Positions 63,836 to 64,000 of a stretch of 64,000 nucleotides of DNA are shown piece after piece; within the stretch, counting starts at the first letter, position 1; each line of letters starts with the position of its first letter. This DNA is from Zymoseptoria tritici IPO323. Its lineage: Eukaryota > Ascomycota > Dothideomycetes > Mycosphaerellales > Mycosphaerellaceae. Under the pieces are notes generated by a model that saw only the letters and a list, made by a program, of their open reading frames with translations, ran no database searches and had not been told where the DNA came from. The stretch lies in contig NC_018209.1 of the NCBI RefSeq assembly GCF_000219625.1, positions 1,240,001 to 1,304,000 on the forward strand, read 5' to 3'. The position numbers and the translations under genes are program-made.

Positions 63836-64000
63836 TTACTTGGCGGCTCCAGCTGCGTCTACTGCGACGAACTTCACCTTGGATTGCCTGATCGGAAGCT
63901 CTGTCATGAAAATACCCTTGCTTTCTTCGTCGCTGAATCTGCGGCGCTTGAGTGGAGGCCCGGATCTTGGTGTAGCTTCTTTCTCGCTGGCAATGGTCTG
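63836..64000 (-). CDS. 3' end of a gene running out of the window
   Basis: 54 codons and TAA at 63836 are open to the window edge. The tail is PPLKRRRFSDEESKGIF.. then QSKVKFVAVDAAGAAK. The PP-basic-cluster-acidic layout recalls the tails of the BTB cluster proteins (PPSKKRRRGRK), so this may be another member, but the BTB domain itself would lie outside the window. No start or promoter is visible. Confidence 0.4.
   Translation of the reverse strand, partial: QTIASEKEATPRSGPPLKRRRFSDEESKGIFMTELPIRQSKVKFVAVDAAGAAK

Noticed and set aside
1..64000. CRISPR arrays, bacterial operons, rRNA genes or bacterial integrases
   Set aside because: None is seen. The tandem arrays have diverged 100-131-bp units, not short conserved repeats with unique spacers, and the genome is fungal.

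Overview
The window is nuclear DNA of a filamentous ascomycete (Pezizomycotina, most likely a dothideomycete). The genes carry short 50-115 nt GT-AG introns, a Zn2Cys6 regulator and fungal transporter families are present, and the transposons carry many C:G to T:A changes in CpA/TpG context with in-frame TAG/TAA stops. That pattern is typical of repeat-induced point mutation (RIP). There are no bacterial features.

Layout. 1-6.4 kb is a decayed ~100-bp tandem repeat array split by a complete but RIP-killed hAT DNA transposon (1516-5539, 8-bp target duplication). 6.7-14.5 kb holds two BTB/POZ genes (6757, 11335) among two further decayed tandem arrays of ~130-131 bp period and otherwise non-coding DNA. 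14.5-17.5 kb has an eight-exon thiolase-like enzyme and a four-helix membrane protein. 17.7-30.5 kb is filled by two full-length Ty1/Copia retrotransposons, A (17706-24063, minus) and B (24134-30492, plus). Each is bounded by 171-bp LTRs and its own 5-bp target duplication, and together they form a ~6.36-kb inverted repeat around a 70-bp host spacer. Each copy has a tRNA-like cloverleaf on the antisense strand downstream of pol.

31-42.3 kb is ordinary euchromatin: an MFS sugar transporter, a PMCA-type calcium ATPase (1170 aa), a Zn2Cys6 transcription factor and a short-chain dehydrogenase. 43.0-63.4 kb looks like a fast-evolving accessory island built from tandem families. It has four plus-strand paralogues sharing an unrecognised N-terminal domain (W-x-A-Q core), four minus-strand genes of a small lysine-rich family starting with an RRSTR motif, and three minus-strand BTB genes with a stray fourth BTB tail at 51.9 kb. 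A glycosyltransferase and an anchored pirin lie between them, and a cysteine-rich secreted protein closes the island.

The strongest novel signal is the RRSTR family plus its shared promoter cassette. All four promoters carry two CTTTGT boxes 48-56 bp apart enclosing a CCG-n-CGG-like site, which suggests a co-regulated lineage-specific gene set. The BTB cluster has its own shared upstream block. Splice sites were placed by eye from frame, consensus and protein continuity, and no similarity search was run.
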